From: Aradus depressus
Taxonomy: Eukaryota; Arthropoda; Insecta; Hemiptera; Aradidae
Direction of reading: 5' to 3'
DNA: 64,000 nucleotides
NCBI GenBank assembly: GCA_963662175.1
Contig: OY759221.1
Location: forward strand, 868,001 to 932,000
The position numbers and the translations under genes are program-made. Below, in pieces: positions 1 through 9,757 of the stretch (position 1 is its first letter; each line of letters opens with the position of its first letter). The notes below the pieces were generated by a model. That model worked only from the letters and a program-made list of their open reading frames with translations, was not told where the DNA came from and did not search any database.

Positions 1-950
1 CCTTCCATCACCACTTCATTATTCATCAATTTTTATTTTACTTTTTTTCTATATCACGAGAATATTTCTTATTTTAGTCACTTTTTCTTTTCTCATTTAT
101 TTATTTTTTTATTAAAGATACTATTTTTTATTTATTTATTTTTTTCTTTCTCTTGACCAAACTCTTCTTTAGGATAAGCTGACTTGCTTTTAACAAAAAT
201 GTAGGAAAATAAAGAGCACTTAGAAGTTCTGCTTCACACCCGAGTGCAAGTTAGAAATGCATTTGTCTGCTTTGTTACCTAGATAAATCTTGTTCCTTCC
301 ATGAGGATTATCTTTATATTCAAGTTTGTGGAAATTAAGTAATCAAAAAATAATAATAAGCAAAGCAGACATTAACGTGCTTCGGGTTTGTGCTCAAATG
401 TGGAACCTCTAGATGTACTTTATTTCCCCGGATGTTTTTCCAAAGTTGTTCTTGAAGAATTTGGCCACTATTTAACTGAAGAAATTCCAGTTCAGCAGGA
501 TGTGCACTGCAAAAACGGAGAGATAAAACGCATACTTTCAGTAACTCACGGATTTTCGCGAATGTCAAAAGCGGAACCTCAAGATGATCATCAATCACAA
601 TGCCTTTTTTTTTTTGTTTTTAAAATTATCGAAATTTATTATAAAAAAACATTGTCTTTTCAGCCACCACCAGAGAACTGCCATATCCGGGGGAATGTGT
701 GGTATTTGTTTGAAACTTTAAAGCCCTGCCTGAATATCCTCTGATAAGAACAACGATTGACTTACCATGTCGTCACTCTCAGATGACGTCCAAGTGCGGC
801 AACGAACGAGAATGAAGGGATGCTATTCAGAGAAACTTTATTTCCTTCCCAAAAAATTAATGTCATCACATACTTTCAGGAAATAAGCGGCCCATAATTT
901 TAAAGGATATTTTGAAAATACCTATACTTGTTTTCTCTTTTTTTTTTCAG
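1..950. other. AT-rich sequence with an unassigned ORF pair
   Basis: No gene is recognised. Poly-T and A/T runs dominate 1-180. Between 335 and 744 both strands are open (87 codons on minus, 118 on plus). The two readings overlap, which suits chance or a decayed repeat. A motif beginning GGAACCTC occurs twice, near 404 and 571, in direct orientation. A pyrimidine-rich acceptor-like site ends at about 663, but no matching donor was found. Confidence 0.4.
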
Positions 951-1019
951 AGAGGAAAGCGCCCTGCAAATACTGTCGAAAGTATAGAAGACTGGAGGGA
1001 TGAAAATTGCTTTGTGTGA
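951..1019 (+). CDS. possible 3'-terminal exon (weak)
   Basis: A strong acceptor (long T/C tract ending TTTTTTTTTTCAG) ends at 950. It is followed by 22 in-frame codons, RGKRPANTVE and so on, ending with TGA at 1017-1019. An AATAAA signal lies 26 bases downstream at 1045-1050. This is the layout of a last coding exon. No upstream exon with a compatible donor was identified, the peptide is not recognised, and the surroundings are repeat-rich, so it may be a chance match or part of a mobile element. Confidence 0.25.
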   Translation, partial: RGKRPANTVESIEDWRDENCFV

Positions 1020-1284
1020 TCAATTTTGAATATTTAGTTTAATTAATAAACTCTTGTTTTTAAATTTAATATATTATGTACAAATAATTAATTTATATAC
1101 CTATATATAAATATAAATTAATTTTTTTTATAAATAAATTAATTATTTTATTTAAGTAATTAAATATATACCTATATATATATATAGGTATATATTTACT
1201 TGTTAATTTCTATATATATATATATAGAAACGTAAGGTATATAGGTGTATTGTAAAAACATTATAAATAAGTAAAACACTTATT

Positions 1285-1832
1285 TTTTTGACATATTGTC
1301 TTTTCTAGATAACATTTTTCATAAACTACCGCTTTCGGTATTACATACTCTATATGTCTGGTATATATATGCGAACCTTTCTTATAGTAAAGAGAAGTGA
1401 GAAAGGGGTTGGAATGTGAAATGGTGGTTTGAAATCTCGTGGTTTCATTAACGACAAAATAGCCACACTTTGCACCCAACCGAAGGCATCAGATACCTCC
1501 ATTTCTGCTCAAAACGCAGCTTACTTTATAGTTTAGGTAGAACAACACACACATTATAGTTCATCTTGTTAGAATTCTATAATTGTAACTTTAATTTTTG
1601 TTTTACTTCTGTTAATGAAAAAAGAGAAGTAAATATTTCAGAAGAAACAAATTGTTAACTGTAAAGCCGCGGGGGGTCTCCTAGCTCAAATTTCAACCCC
1701 TTCCTTACTTCTGTTTACTATAAGAACGGTTCGCATTCAGCAAACTTGTCTTTTGTAACTAAATCTGATGATATCGAAACCGGTAATTTATGTATCATTG
1801 TTTTATGGAATAGACATTTTTTTCCAAAATTA
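1285..1832. mobile_element. foldback (long inverted repeat) element, decayed
   Basis: The ends are inverted copies of each other. Near 1290-1350 there is a reverse match to 1760-1830, including CGAAACCGGTAA at 1775-1786 and its complement near 1329. Further in, 1371-1420 (GCGAACC, then AAAGGGGTTGG) pairs with 1691-1738 (AACCCCTTCC, then GGTTCGC). The right arm carries the hammerhead-like motif seen in other foldback elements here, with its internal stem lost (CTGATGA at 1765-1771, GAAAC at 1776-1780). It has no coding capacity. Confidence 0.55.
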
Positions 1833-1865
1833 TATATATATATAGGTATATAAAAGAAACATATT

Positions 1866-1867
<2 letters not shown>

Positions 1868-1902
<35 letters not shown>
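1868..1902. repeat. (TA)n microsatellite
   Basis: An uninterrupted TA dinucleotide run sits immediately upstream of the non-LTR fragment. Similar TA-rich tracts occur near 1165-1225, 19590-19680 and 39420-39505. Confidence 0.9.
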
Positions 1903-1905
<3 letters not shown>

Positions 1906-2262
1906 TGAACCCTAAAATCATTACACGCAATGATACAGACTCTGAATATGAAAATAATGGTCCAGGAACGTCGTCCAAAAAGTGGAAATTAAGTTCAGAA
2001 ATTACAAGTATTGCATCACGCACAGACCTCAAAAGACGATTTGGACGACTGAAATCAATCATCGGACGACGATCGACATTATCGCTTGAAAACAAACTTT
2101 ACATTTACAACACTATACTAAAACCCATCTGGACTTACGGCATCGAGATATGGGGATCAGCCAAAAAATTAAACATACAACGCCTTCAGTCAATACAATC
2201 CATCATACTACGCCACATTGCCAATGCACCATTTTACGTTTCCAACCTCACATTACCTCATA
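1902..2262 (+). pseudogene. non-LTR retrotransposon ORF2 fragment (end of reverse transcriptase)
   Basis: The open frame encodes the segment that follows the reverse-transcriptase palm in jockey-like elements. Visible are a KRRFGRLKSIIGR stretch, NKLYIYNTILKPIWTYGIEIWG, and a run ending in ILRHIANAPFYVSN. This is the thumb/connection region and matches the family's ILKPIWTYG...W signature. The catalytic palm and endonuclease are missing upstream, where a TA run begins. Downstream the frame runs into a TATATG/TGTA microsatellite. It is a dead fragment. The first ATG is only a convenient start. Another fragment of a similar element (RNase H and C-terminus) lies at 5270-6129. Confidence 0.8.
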
Positions 2263-2307
2263 TATATATATGTGTATGTATGTATGTACATATGAAAAAT
2301 ATTTTGC

Positions 2308-2565
2308 AACAACCGTCCAATAGCTAATTGTGTAAAAGAAAAAAGTGCCGCCATTGCCTCTGGACAACCCAAATAAATTTTTAGACAATTATATATATTT
2401 TTGACACATCTCGAATGCGAAATATTGCAGGGAAATTGTTTAAAAGATTATTTGGGTTGTCCAGAGGCAAGGACGGCATTTTTTTTCTTTTACACAATTA
2501 GCTAACTATTACACAATATACAATACTACTCGTATTACACAATAGCTAACTATTGGACGGTTGTT
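2308..2565. mobile_element. foldback MITE-like element
   Basis: The left arm (from AACAACCGTCCAATAGCTAA at 2308) is matched in reverse by the right arm ending TTGGACGGTTGTT at 2565. The inner arms pair through CCTCTGGACAACCCAAATAA and TTATTTGGGTTGTCCAGAGG. The right arm carries an extra AT-rich insertion near 2508-2540 that partly duplicates ACACAAT...AGCTA. The loop is about 60 bases and there is no coding capacity. Confidence 0.7.
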
Positions 2566-4030
2566 ATAACAGCCATTTAGAAAAGTATATTTCTAGAAAA
2601 ATTATAAATTTTCTTTTATATTATTATTGCTAGTTGCATTCTAACTGTAATTCTTCTTTATCCACTCTCCGAAAAAAAAAAAAAAAAAAAATGTTTATTC
2701 GTACTGATTTGCCCTGAACTACCCATTTACAAATATTAACTGATGAGGTGATGAATTTCACTGCTTTAGTCATATGTTGAACGATTTGCAATGAAATTCA
2801 TTCAGCACTTTTGGAGTGGGTCAATAAAGAAATGCAGTTTTCACTGAGTTAAGTTAGTTATTTAAACCTTGGTTTCTGTAGGAAATTCCCGGGTAATTTG
2901 TTGCGATTCCCGGTAATGAGTTGCAATGATGATATTGATGTATATTTTATGTAACTTGGCAATGTCAACGTAATGTAAATTTTATTATTTCTTAATTCTT
3001 GTATTTTTCAAATATACTTAGCCAGTAATATTGTAAACAAGAAAAGGCGAACCTTATACGGTCAGAAGCCATTGAGAATTGTCTTTGTATGTGTATTTTT
3101 GTAATTCTTTGTAATATTTAAAGAAAAATAAAGACATAAAGACGACTTTTAGATAAAAGTGAATTTGTGTTGATCAAATTGGTTTATGGCGCTGTTCATA
3201 AAGCCAGAAAAGGGGAGGGGGAAAAAAAAAGTGTTTATGATAATTAAGGCATGGGAGGATCACATGTTTAACCTTTTCGATACCAAAGTATGAATATAGG
3301 CAAATATTGTATTATTAACAAATACGAAAGATACTTTCGTATCCGAAAGATAAAAAAATTGACCCTCTCATGTCTTGTATATGGTAAGGGTGGTGGGGCT
3401 GCTGGCTAAATTCCGCAATCCTAAGTTTATCCTCATTCGCGTTTCTACCCGTAAAATAACCTTTAACGTTTTCTATCTTAGCGTAACATAAGTTTTTGTT
3501 ATAAAGCTGCCAAAAACCTCATTAAATATAAATGTTTATATATTTTATCCGAATACTGGATACTGTTTGGTTCGTTGAGAGGTGTCTCGAGTTCAGCCAT
3601 TGGAAATAACCAATAAATAACCCATATTGCCAACCGGGCGGATAATCTTACTAACATGCATAAAGGGCAACGCCGGGTAATCTACTAGTAAAAAAAATAC
3701 TTTTATCAAAATCGTATTTCAGACCCTGCAGTAATATTTCGTTGAATTCTGCACCCGAAGGAACCTGCTGACAATAGCAGGTAAGCTGCCTGGCTGACTG
3801 GTATAAGTTTCGCAACATGTTGGGACATAATGACTAGATGTTGCAACATGTTGTTGACATACAAACTTGTCTGTATGTCTGTTCTGACAACATTCTGTCT
3901 CCCCGACCTTCCATCAATATCCCCATTTACATAACTACTCCACCACCAATCAACAGTCGTCTATATTTCTTGAAAGTTCCAGAATAAATGTCGAGTTTTG
4001 TTCAATCAATTCTCCGTTACCTGAAGAAAG
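2566..4030. other. no gene recognised
   Basis: This is AT-rich sequence with a 19-base A run near 2673-2691. A fragment GGCAACGCCGGGTAAT at about 3667-3682 is the reverse complement of a motif found at 7785-7800 and, diverged, at 41096-41112. Near 3813-3860 the palindrome CAACATGTTG occurs twice, as it does in the element at 60282-60666. No coding or RNA gene was seen. Confidence 0.5.
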
Positions 4031-4147
4031 AAAAAGTAAGAACGACTAATATATAGGTATATAAACAAAAAGTAAGAACGACTAATATATAGGTATATAA
4101 ACAAAAAGTAAGAACGACTAATATATAGGTATATAAACAAAAAGTAA
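4031..4147. repeat. 36-bp tandem repeat, about 3.3 copies
   Basis: Units begin at 4031, 4067, 4103 and 4139 (AAAAAGTAAGAACGACTAAT followed by an AT-rich part). The first three are essentially identical. Because 36 is a multiple of three, the minus strand reads as a repeated hydrophobic peptide, which is a repeat artefact and not a gene. Confidence 0.9.
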
Positions 4148-5147
4148 ACGACATAAAATTCTTCAATGTATTGTGAAATAAATTTGAATATGAAAAACCT
4201 CATTCATCTGTCTTAAATCTTAAAGTTGATATACAGAGAGAAATAAAAAAAAATTAAATTTTTAACTCAAACTGGGTATCTTAAGGAATCATATTTACAA
4301 TCTCGCTCATTGCTACGCATCTCGATAACGTATAGAATAACAATCTCTTTGCAGGTTTTCTCCTTAAAAAAATAAAATAAAAAATAATATATATTTTGTT
4401 AGCCGTTATTCGGTACCTATCCAAGTTGGGCCAGGCAAAGCAACTATCAAATCATAACATCTCAAAATATGTCGTCACTTCCAAATCAATTACTGGAGGT
4501 TATCGAAGTACCGGCATGAAACTTAGTGACTAGGTTATCACCAGGCACCATAGCTAGTAATACATAAGAACATCCCTCCCTCCAACAGCCATACTTTAGA
4601 GTGAAATGGTATGACTAGACTCGTTGTTGGTAACTGACAGGCCTTGGATTTAGACAACTAAATAGCCCCCCTCTATCCAGAGTTAGGTATAATAATTAAA
4701 TGTAATGAGCCGTTAAATATAATGGCCTGTTTAATTGTACGTTATCTCAGATTGGAGGGAGCATGCGTGTTAGACCCAATATCATGCTAACCTCTATTTA
4801 CACCTACCTCCAGTTTGGCAGATTTTCTTCTTCATGGCCAATTAGAAAAAAAAACGCATTATTCATGTGATTATTTCTTTTTACAAACGTTTACTTTCTT
4901 TTACTCCAGCTTAATTAATACAAGGAAGTATTGCAATCCTGCATAAATTGAGATGCAGTTCTCAATGGAATTTCACGTTTCAAGGTCCCCTGAACACGAT
5001 TTGTTCATTTTCCTAAATGTTTGTGTATGTGTTGGTGTTTATACGATAGCAACTTTGTGAGCGCTCACTACCTCACAAACGATGATATTTGTGATAAAGA
5101 TGACACACGCTCTAACATAAATCAGATTAAATTTTGTTCGGTATCTC
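4148..5147. other. no gene recognised
   Basis: AT-rich intergenic sequence without convincing coding, RNA or repeat structure, apart from short A/T runs. Confidence 0.4.
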
Positions 5148-6129
5148 ATGAAAATTAAGGCAACATTACTTCGCGGCTCAACTACTTTTTACCTGATAAC
5201 GCTTATATTTGTTGTAAATTGGTTAATCAAAACATCCAAAAACAACTTAGACCCCACAATCCTAAAAGCCAACACAATAGAAATGATTAACACTCTTTAC
5301 GATAAATGTCACAAACTCTTCACAGATGCTTCAAAAACACCAGAGGGGACGGGCATAGGTATCTTCGATCCCCAAACAGACACTAACCTAACAGAAAAAA
5401 TCTCACCACATCATAACATCTGTAACTGATTGCTATCCAAAAGGCCATAGAATACTCTAAAAGTATTACAGTTTCAGAAGAGATAATTATATTGACCGAC
5501 TCTAAATCCGCCTGCCAACTACTACGCAACTTTCACCTCAAAACTCGCAGCAACTACATACTCTCCACAATAGCTACATCCATTTACCAGTCAGATAAGA
5601 ACTATTACATTCAATGGATTCCTGGACACATCAATTTGACTGACAACGACAGAGCTGACCACCTAGCCAAGCGAGGAACGGCAAAGGACACAGTGACACT
5701 CAGAATCGACTTGACCTTAGAAGACACCCTTTCCATCCTACAACACCAGACACTCACGGAATGGCAAACCAACTATACTGACATATTCCAAACCAAAGGA
5801 CAATACCACTACGAGTACAGAAGACAATAACGACAAAGCCATGGTTCCACCCACACAGTAAGACACTGACGACTAAACAAATCATATACTTGACACGACT
5901 GAGGACCGGACATGCCAGAACAAACAAATACTTACATCTAATCAAAATAAAACCATCCCCCAACTGTGAACACTGCAATGAGACTGAGGACGTAATCCAC
6001 ATTTTAACTAACTGCAAAAAATACGACAACCAGAGACAACATGAGACACTACTATCCAAGGAAAACACATTTCTTCAAACAATAGCTAACATTAATAATA
6101 TAGAAAACATTAACAAGGACTACAATTAG
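5148..6129 (+). pseudogene. non-LTR retrotransposon ORF2 3' end (RNase H and zinc-finger tail)
   Basis: Three frame segments together give the C-terminal part of an ORF2 polyprotein. First, 5270-5429 contains the RNase H motif KLFTDASK. Second, 5492-5830 contains TDSKSACQLL and later HINLTDNDRADHLAKRG, the remaining RNase H acidic residues and the terminal His/Asp motif. Third, 5890-6129 has RTGHARTNKYLH and a Cys-Cys-His-Cys tail (NCEHCNETEDVIHILTNC). Frameshifts near 5430 and 5830 make it inactive. A poly(A) tract begins about 20 bases after the stop. An RNase H domain after the reverse transcriptase is typical of the I/jockey-related clades. The reverse transcriptase itself is absent, so this is a 5'-truncated insertion. 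Confidence 0.85.
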
Positions 6130-6147
6130 TCTTACGGCATAATAATA

Positions 6148-6164
6148 AAAAAAAAAAAAAAAAT
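6148..6164 (+). repeat. poly(A) tail of the retrotransposon
   Basis: A run of 17 A residues, 19 bases after the stop codon of the preceding RNase H-bearing fragment, marks the 3' terminus of that insertion. Confidence 0.75.
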
Positions 6165-6220
6165 TAGTTAATACTAAAATAATATATTTTTCTAAATTAT
6201 AGGTTAGGTTTAGGTTTTAT

Positions 6221-6543
6221 GACTCATGCCCGGGCTTTAACTACGAGGTCATATCGCCTACTACCAGAGCGCTCTTTCGTCACTCTGGTGGACATGAGCC
6301 CGACTCTACTGTGGGAGTCCTAAATTTTGCCTACCCTAAATTTTTATTCATCTAGGGTAGGGGTCTTTAACGAGTACCTGACATCGTACAGGCTCGGGAC
6401 CGCTTAACGTCCCATCCGAAGGACGGCGTGCTTAAGTTTATTTTACCTCCCAGATAAAATAAACTAAGGGCCTCGGTCGGGCTACGAACCCACGACCTTG
6501 AGCTCAGAAGTCAAGCACGCATACCACTGAGCTACCGGCGCCC
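6221..6543 (-). repeat. tRNA-derived SINE, full-length copy
   Basis: Read on the minus strand from 6543, the element starts GGCGCCGGTAGCTCAGTGG, a tRNA-like head with an internal RNA polymerase III A box (TAGCTCAGTGG). A B box (GGGTTCGTAGCC) follows about 45 bases on. The body ends with CTCGTAGTTAAAGCCCGGGC then ATGAGTC at 6221. This is the most complete of seven copies here (others near 15681, 19306, 20385, 25250, 36074 and 43566). It is followed by a CCTAA-type run (6201-6216). As in other SINEs, it encodes nothing and would depend on a partner LINE, which I could not identify. Confidence 0.8.
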
Positions 6544-6584
6544 TCTTCTAAATTATATAAAATACAATATACTTGTGTTAACGT

Positions 6585-7010
6585 GTGTTCGACAAATATT
6601 TGGAAAATAAATTCAGTTGTTGTCTGGACCTTTTTTGCTATGTTATTACAATATTAGGTATATATAATCAAAATTCTCTTCAGATCAGAAAACTGAATAA
6701 CACATTTTATAAGAAAAACATTTTTTCGAAGACTTCCCGGTTTTTTGAGATACATGAGGAACTAATTCCAAAAAGAGGTATATATAATCCACTTTTACAT
6801 AAAATGACATGTGTTTTTTAGTATTATACCCCTCATTTTGCTGATTATATCCCCAGAAGAAAATGTAGTTAAAACCGGAATTTAGTTACTTAAGGAGATA
6901 TCTCTACAATAAAAATAATTTGGTCCTTAAGAAGGGTGTATTCGAGTAGAGAAGAAGAGATTTGTACCAAATAAAAGCAATGAAGGTCGGTCAGAATCGA
7001 GCATTTTAGT
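6585..7010. other. no gene recognised
   Basis: Short open frames on both strands lack recognisable motifs. The motif GGTATATATAATC occurs twice (near 6657 and 6777), suggesting a small decayed duplication. Confidence 0.35.
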
Positions 7011-7185
7011 TTTTTTGAATTATTGTCTATTCTATAAGAAAGAGCTAGTGGTATCGCCATTACAGCATCGTCAGGTGACAAGATATCTTAGTTTGTAACT
7101 AACCTGACGATGTTCTAATACCGAAACTGGTATTTTATGTATACAAAATCCTGAGGAATAGACAATATTTCAAGAAACGAAGTTT
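7011..7185. mobile_element. foldback element with hammerhead-like motifs in both arms
   Basis: The left arm (TTGTCTATTC near 7023 through AGCATCGTCAGG near 7076) is the inverse of the right arm (CCTGACGATG at 7103 through GAATAGACAA near 7168). It has the same arrangement as the element at 59873-60083, including the GAATAGACAA end. The right arm carries CTGACGA at 7104-7110 and GAAAC at 7123-7127. The left arm, read on minus, has GATAC in place of GAAAC. There is no coding capacity. Confidence 0.6.
7104..7127 (+). other. hammerhead-ribozyme-like core
   Basis: CTGACGA at 7104-7110 is separated by 12 bases from GAAAC at 7123-7127, the order and spacing of the hammerhead catalytic core. The possible stem II is poor (GT with AC only). 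The downstream GGTA would place a GUA cleavage triplet. Convincing flanking stem I pairing was not found, so activity is doubtful. Confidence 0.3.
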
Positions 7186-7402
7186 GTTTTATTTAAATAA
7201 TTTATGGTTTCCAGATTTATTTTGTGAAGCTCCATTCTAGGAATAGATAATTAAAATACACTATTTCTTTGTCAAACTTCACTATATATTCTCAAATACT
7301 CAACTAGTTTCGCCGTGTTAAGGCATTATCAAGAGTCACTTATAAACTGACAGAATTGGTTGACAGGGTAAAAGATACAGTTATGGAGGGGGTTTTTAGG
7401 TA

Positions 7403-8395
7403 ATGACGGGGAATCCCTTGTTTTTGTTACTCTATATGTACATTCCAATAAACAGATATTTACAAGATAATAATAAATATAAAAATAAAAAATAAAATAT
7501 GTATATAAAATGTAATAAAGCGAATCTAACAGTAAAGTGTTGGTATTTATATAGGTATGACTCTTGAATTATATAAATGTAAAATATAATAATATTAAAG
7601 TGAATAAAAACAAATACATAGAATTTAAATGCAAATTAAAACATCAAATGAAAATTATAGTACTATCTAAATGTGAGTTGGCAAAACATTTCTACAATCA
7701 TCAGACTCTTAGCTACTTGATATTTAAATTAAGAAGGGGGGATATTTTATTTTTTATTTTTATATGTATTTATTACTAGCAGTAATACCCGGCGTTGCCC
7801 GGGGAACTTTAACTTTTCTCCTAATATCTCTCGTTCGAATCCATTTCAATTCTTCAATAGTACATTCATAATGTTATAATTTTCAATTATTCATACGGAA
7901 TAACGCTTATAGTCCTTCAACGGCAGACATCCCAGCTAGTAAGTTTTTAGGACCCCTGGGCACCATGGCTAGTACGCGCCATTCAACGGCGGAAACCACA
8001 GCTAGTGAATACTTAACATCAGTGAACGTCCTAGCCAGTGCGTACTTGAGAACGCTTATGACCACCATGTTGATTAAAACATAGACTTCAACCATCCTGG
8101 AGCTAAAACTAATTTATTCAAAAAGATTCCTCATTAATCATTGCAGTGGTTTTTGAGTTACAAAGATTGCGTGGGTGGATGCTGGGATGGACCAGATATT
8201 GAGGTACTAATACGCCTATAACCTTCCACAGACGATGACGAACAAATTTAAAAAAAATTAATCAAATCCATCAAGCCGATCGTGAGTTATAGCGGTACAA
8301 CGCACAGACATTTTCAGCTTTATATATATGATTATCTTGTAAATATCTGTTTATTGGAATGTATAGAGTAACAAAAACAAGGGATTCCCCGTCAT
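7403..8395. mobile_element. foldback element with 65-69 bp terminal inverted repeats
   Basis: The left end (ATGACGGGGAATCCCTTGTT from 7403 to about 7471) and the right end (8331 to 8395, finishing AACAAGGGATTCCCCGTCAT) are near-perfect inverse copies. They differ mainly by four bases (TGTA) present only on the left. The interior (about 860 bp) has no intact gene. Its right two thirds contain a separate retrotransposon-like tail. No clear target-site duplication is visible. The near-identity of the arms suggests a fairly recent insertion. Confidence 0.75.
7783..8330 (+). repeat. retrotransposon-like 3' region nested in the foldback element
   Basis: It begins with AATACCCGGCGTTGCCCGGG at 7783 and ends with GGTACAACGCACAGACA near 8310 followed by TATATATATG. 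This combination recurs in arthropod repeats at the 3' ends of non-LTR elements, by recollection and not by search. Diverged pieces of the first motif lie at 3667-3682 and 41096-41112. Imperfect internal repeats of an AGCTAGT-type motif occur at 7930-8040. No long coding frame is present. Confidence 0.4.
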
Positions 8396-8531
8396 GGAAT
8401 AAAGGAAATCATCCGTTGAAACCAATTTATCGTGTTTTTGGTTGAAAATCTTACTTACAATACTCTTTGTGGCCATAGACCAGAGTCTCTCGTCCATCTG
8501 AGTCGCTTCCATCCTCCTCGGCCGCCTCTTT

Positions 8532-8990
8532 TCAGTAGTTTTCAGTAGACAATATGGAATTGTGTCGCGTCCCTCTTGATAATGTCAGCCTTGGTCTTCC
8601 TGGAGGTCTCCTTCTCTGGTTGCTGGTCTGGAGAATTAGGTTCGTCAGCCTATGGGGGTCGCTCCCTGCCCACTGCAGTCTCGCTCCCTGCCCACTGCAG
8701 TCTTCGCTCCCTGCCCACTGCAGTCTCGCTCCCTGCCCACTGCAGTCTTCGCTCCCTGCCCACTGCAGTCTTCGCTCCCTGCCCACTGCAGTCTTTACTC
8801 CCTCATCTCGCTCACTTCAGGATTTATGCTGCATGTTCTCAACAACTCCTGATTAGACCTGAATCTCCATATTCCTAGAACAGCATCCCCGGTTTTTCTC
8901 AAAATCTTGCTTTCGAACTGCTGTATCTTCTTCTTCAGGCTCTGACTCAGGGACCAGGCTTCGCAGAGATATAGAAGCACCGGCTTTATA
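8532..8990 (-). pseudogene. non-LTR retrotransposon ORF2 C-terminus interrupted by a minisatellite
   Basis: On the minus strand, 8980-8795 encodes LLYLCEAWSLSQSLKKKIQQ and FESKILRKTG, matching the family's LLYGxEAWxL...LRxFExxxLRK region. Next, 8786-8532 encodes RLQWAG (normally a single RLRWxGHV motif) repeated several times, then RRRPPGRPRLT, equivalent to the conserved RxxGRPRxxW motif near the ORF2 end. The repeated RLQWAG is produced by the 22/23-bp array. Stops and frame changes show it is dead. A second C-terminus of this general type lies at 45245-45478. Confidence 0.75.
8659..8794. repeat. 22/23-bp minisatellite, about 6 copies
   Basis: The unit GCTCCCTGCCCACTGCAGTC plus T, TT or none recurs six times, alternating between 21- and 23-base spacing. 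It is GC-rich relative to its surroundings and lies inside a retrotransposon coding remnant. Confidence 0.9.
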
Positions 8991-8999
8991 ACGACTTTA

Positions 9000-9216
9000 C
9001 TTACTACATTAGCACCTTAAGATGGATAGGCAGAGACCTAGATTTCAGAAGAGTGATGATCGAGAATCATGCTTTGTTGGTACACTTGATGCGTTGATCT
9101 TTCTAAAAGTTGGTTGAAGTTCAATATGTAGAGTTAGCAACCAACTGTCGTTTATTCATAAAACATATGTTTAATACAATACATTAAATGTCATATGTTA
9201 AATACAAAACACTACA
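9000..9216 (-). repeat. probable 3' LTR (partial) of the gypsy-type element
   Basis: Read on minus, the sequence after the integrase stop is a purine tract followed by TGTAGTGTTTTG at 9216, with a polyadenylation-like AATAAA further on near 9158. A TG start directly after a polypurine tract is the hallmark of a 3' LTR. The other LTR was not found upstream, so length and boundary are uncertain. Confidence 0.45.
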
Positions 9217-9232
9217 TCCTCTCTTCTCTTTC
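9217..9232 (-). promoter_or_regulatory. polypurine tract
   Basis: On the minus strand this is GAAAGAGAAGAGAGGA, all purine, directly before the putative LTR. It would prime plus-strand DNA synthesis during retrotransposition. Confidence 0.5.
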
Positions 9233-9247
9233 ACAAACGTCTTAGCA

Positions 9248-9724
9248 TTAACAGTACTTCACTGGCCTCTTCCTCCCGTGGTTCTGTACTCTTAACTCCT
9301 TCACCTTCCATACCCTGTTCTTTTCGCTCCACCTCCCATAGGAATTAGGTGTTTTCTCTTTCTCCTCAGATCTCTTCCAGCTGACGTGACCACATATGAC
9401 CGAGGTTGCATTGTCCTCACACGAATCTCCTCTGGTCTTTCTAAATCGGGACTCCAAACAGGGGCCTTTGACAGCAGAGTTGGCAAAACTCGAGCTCCTT
9501 TTCTTTTTTTCGAAATGATTCTTATTTCCTAACCACTTTTCATTGAACTTGCACCGGTCCACGCCAACCACCTTCCAAGGCTGGTCAGGTAGGCTTGAAG
9601 GCACCAGAGGTTCCGATCTATTGTACCTGGGCTTATCAGTCATAATAGAGGTAATGTTCAAATTAACAAGTCCTAGTTTCTCTATAGCTTGCTTACTCAG
9701 GAGAGGCATTCGTTGTTCTTTCAA
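9248..9724 (-). pseudogene. gypsy-type pol remnant: end of protease joined to integrase C-terminus, reverse transcriptase missing
   Basis: The frame starts with LKEQRMPLLSKQAIEKLGLV, the usual sequence after the flap of Ty3/gypsy proteases (LxxPLLGRxAIExLxLV). After about 20 residues comes SSLPDQPWKVVGVDRCKF, equivalent to the LPxRPWxxVGxD start of the integrase catalytic core. The whole reverse transcriptase, RNase H and zinc-binding part of the integrase are therefore absent. Next to it, in another frame (9486-9301), is PRSYVVTSAGRDLRRKRKHL, typical of the integrase C-terminus, so a frameshift and another deletion removed the core. The ORF ends just before the polypurine tract. Confidence 0.75.
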
Positions 9725-9757
9725 AATATATACATCTTCGAAAATTGTAACATTCTT

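Noticed and set aside
335..744. Protein-coding gene
   Set aside because: The two strands are open over the same region and neither product has recognised motifs or a good start.
6201..6216. Telomere
   Set aside because: Only a few TTAGG-like units are present here and near 10447. They look like SINE tails or short microsatellites.
8532..8878. Plus-strand Leu/Pro/Ser-rich proteins
   Set aside because: They are antisense shadows of a minus-strand retrotransposon remnant expanded by a minisatellite.
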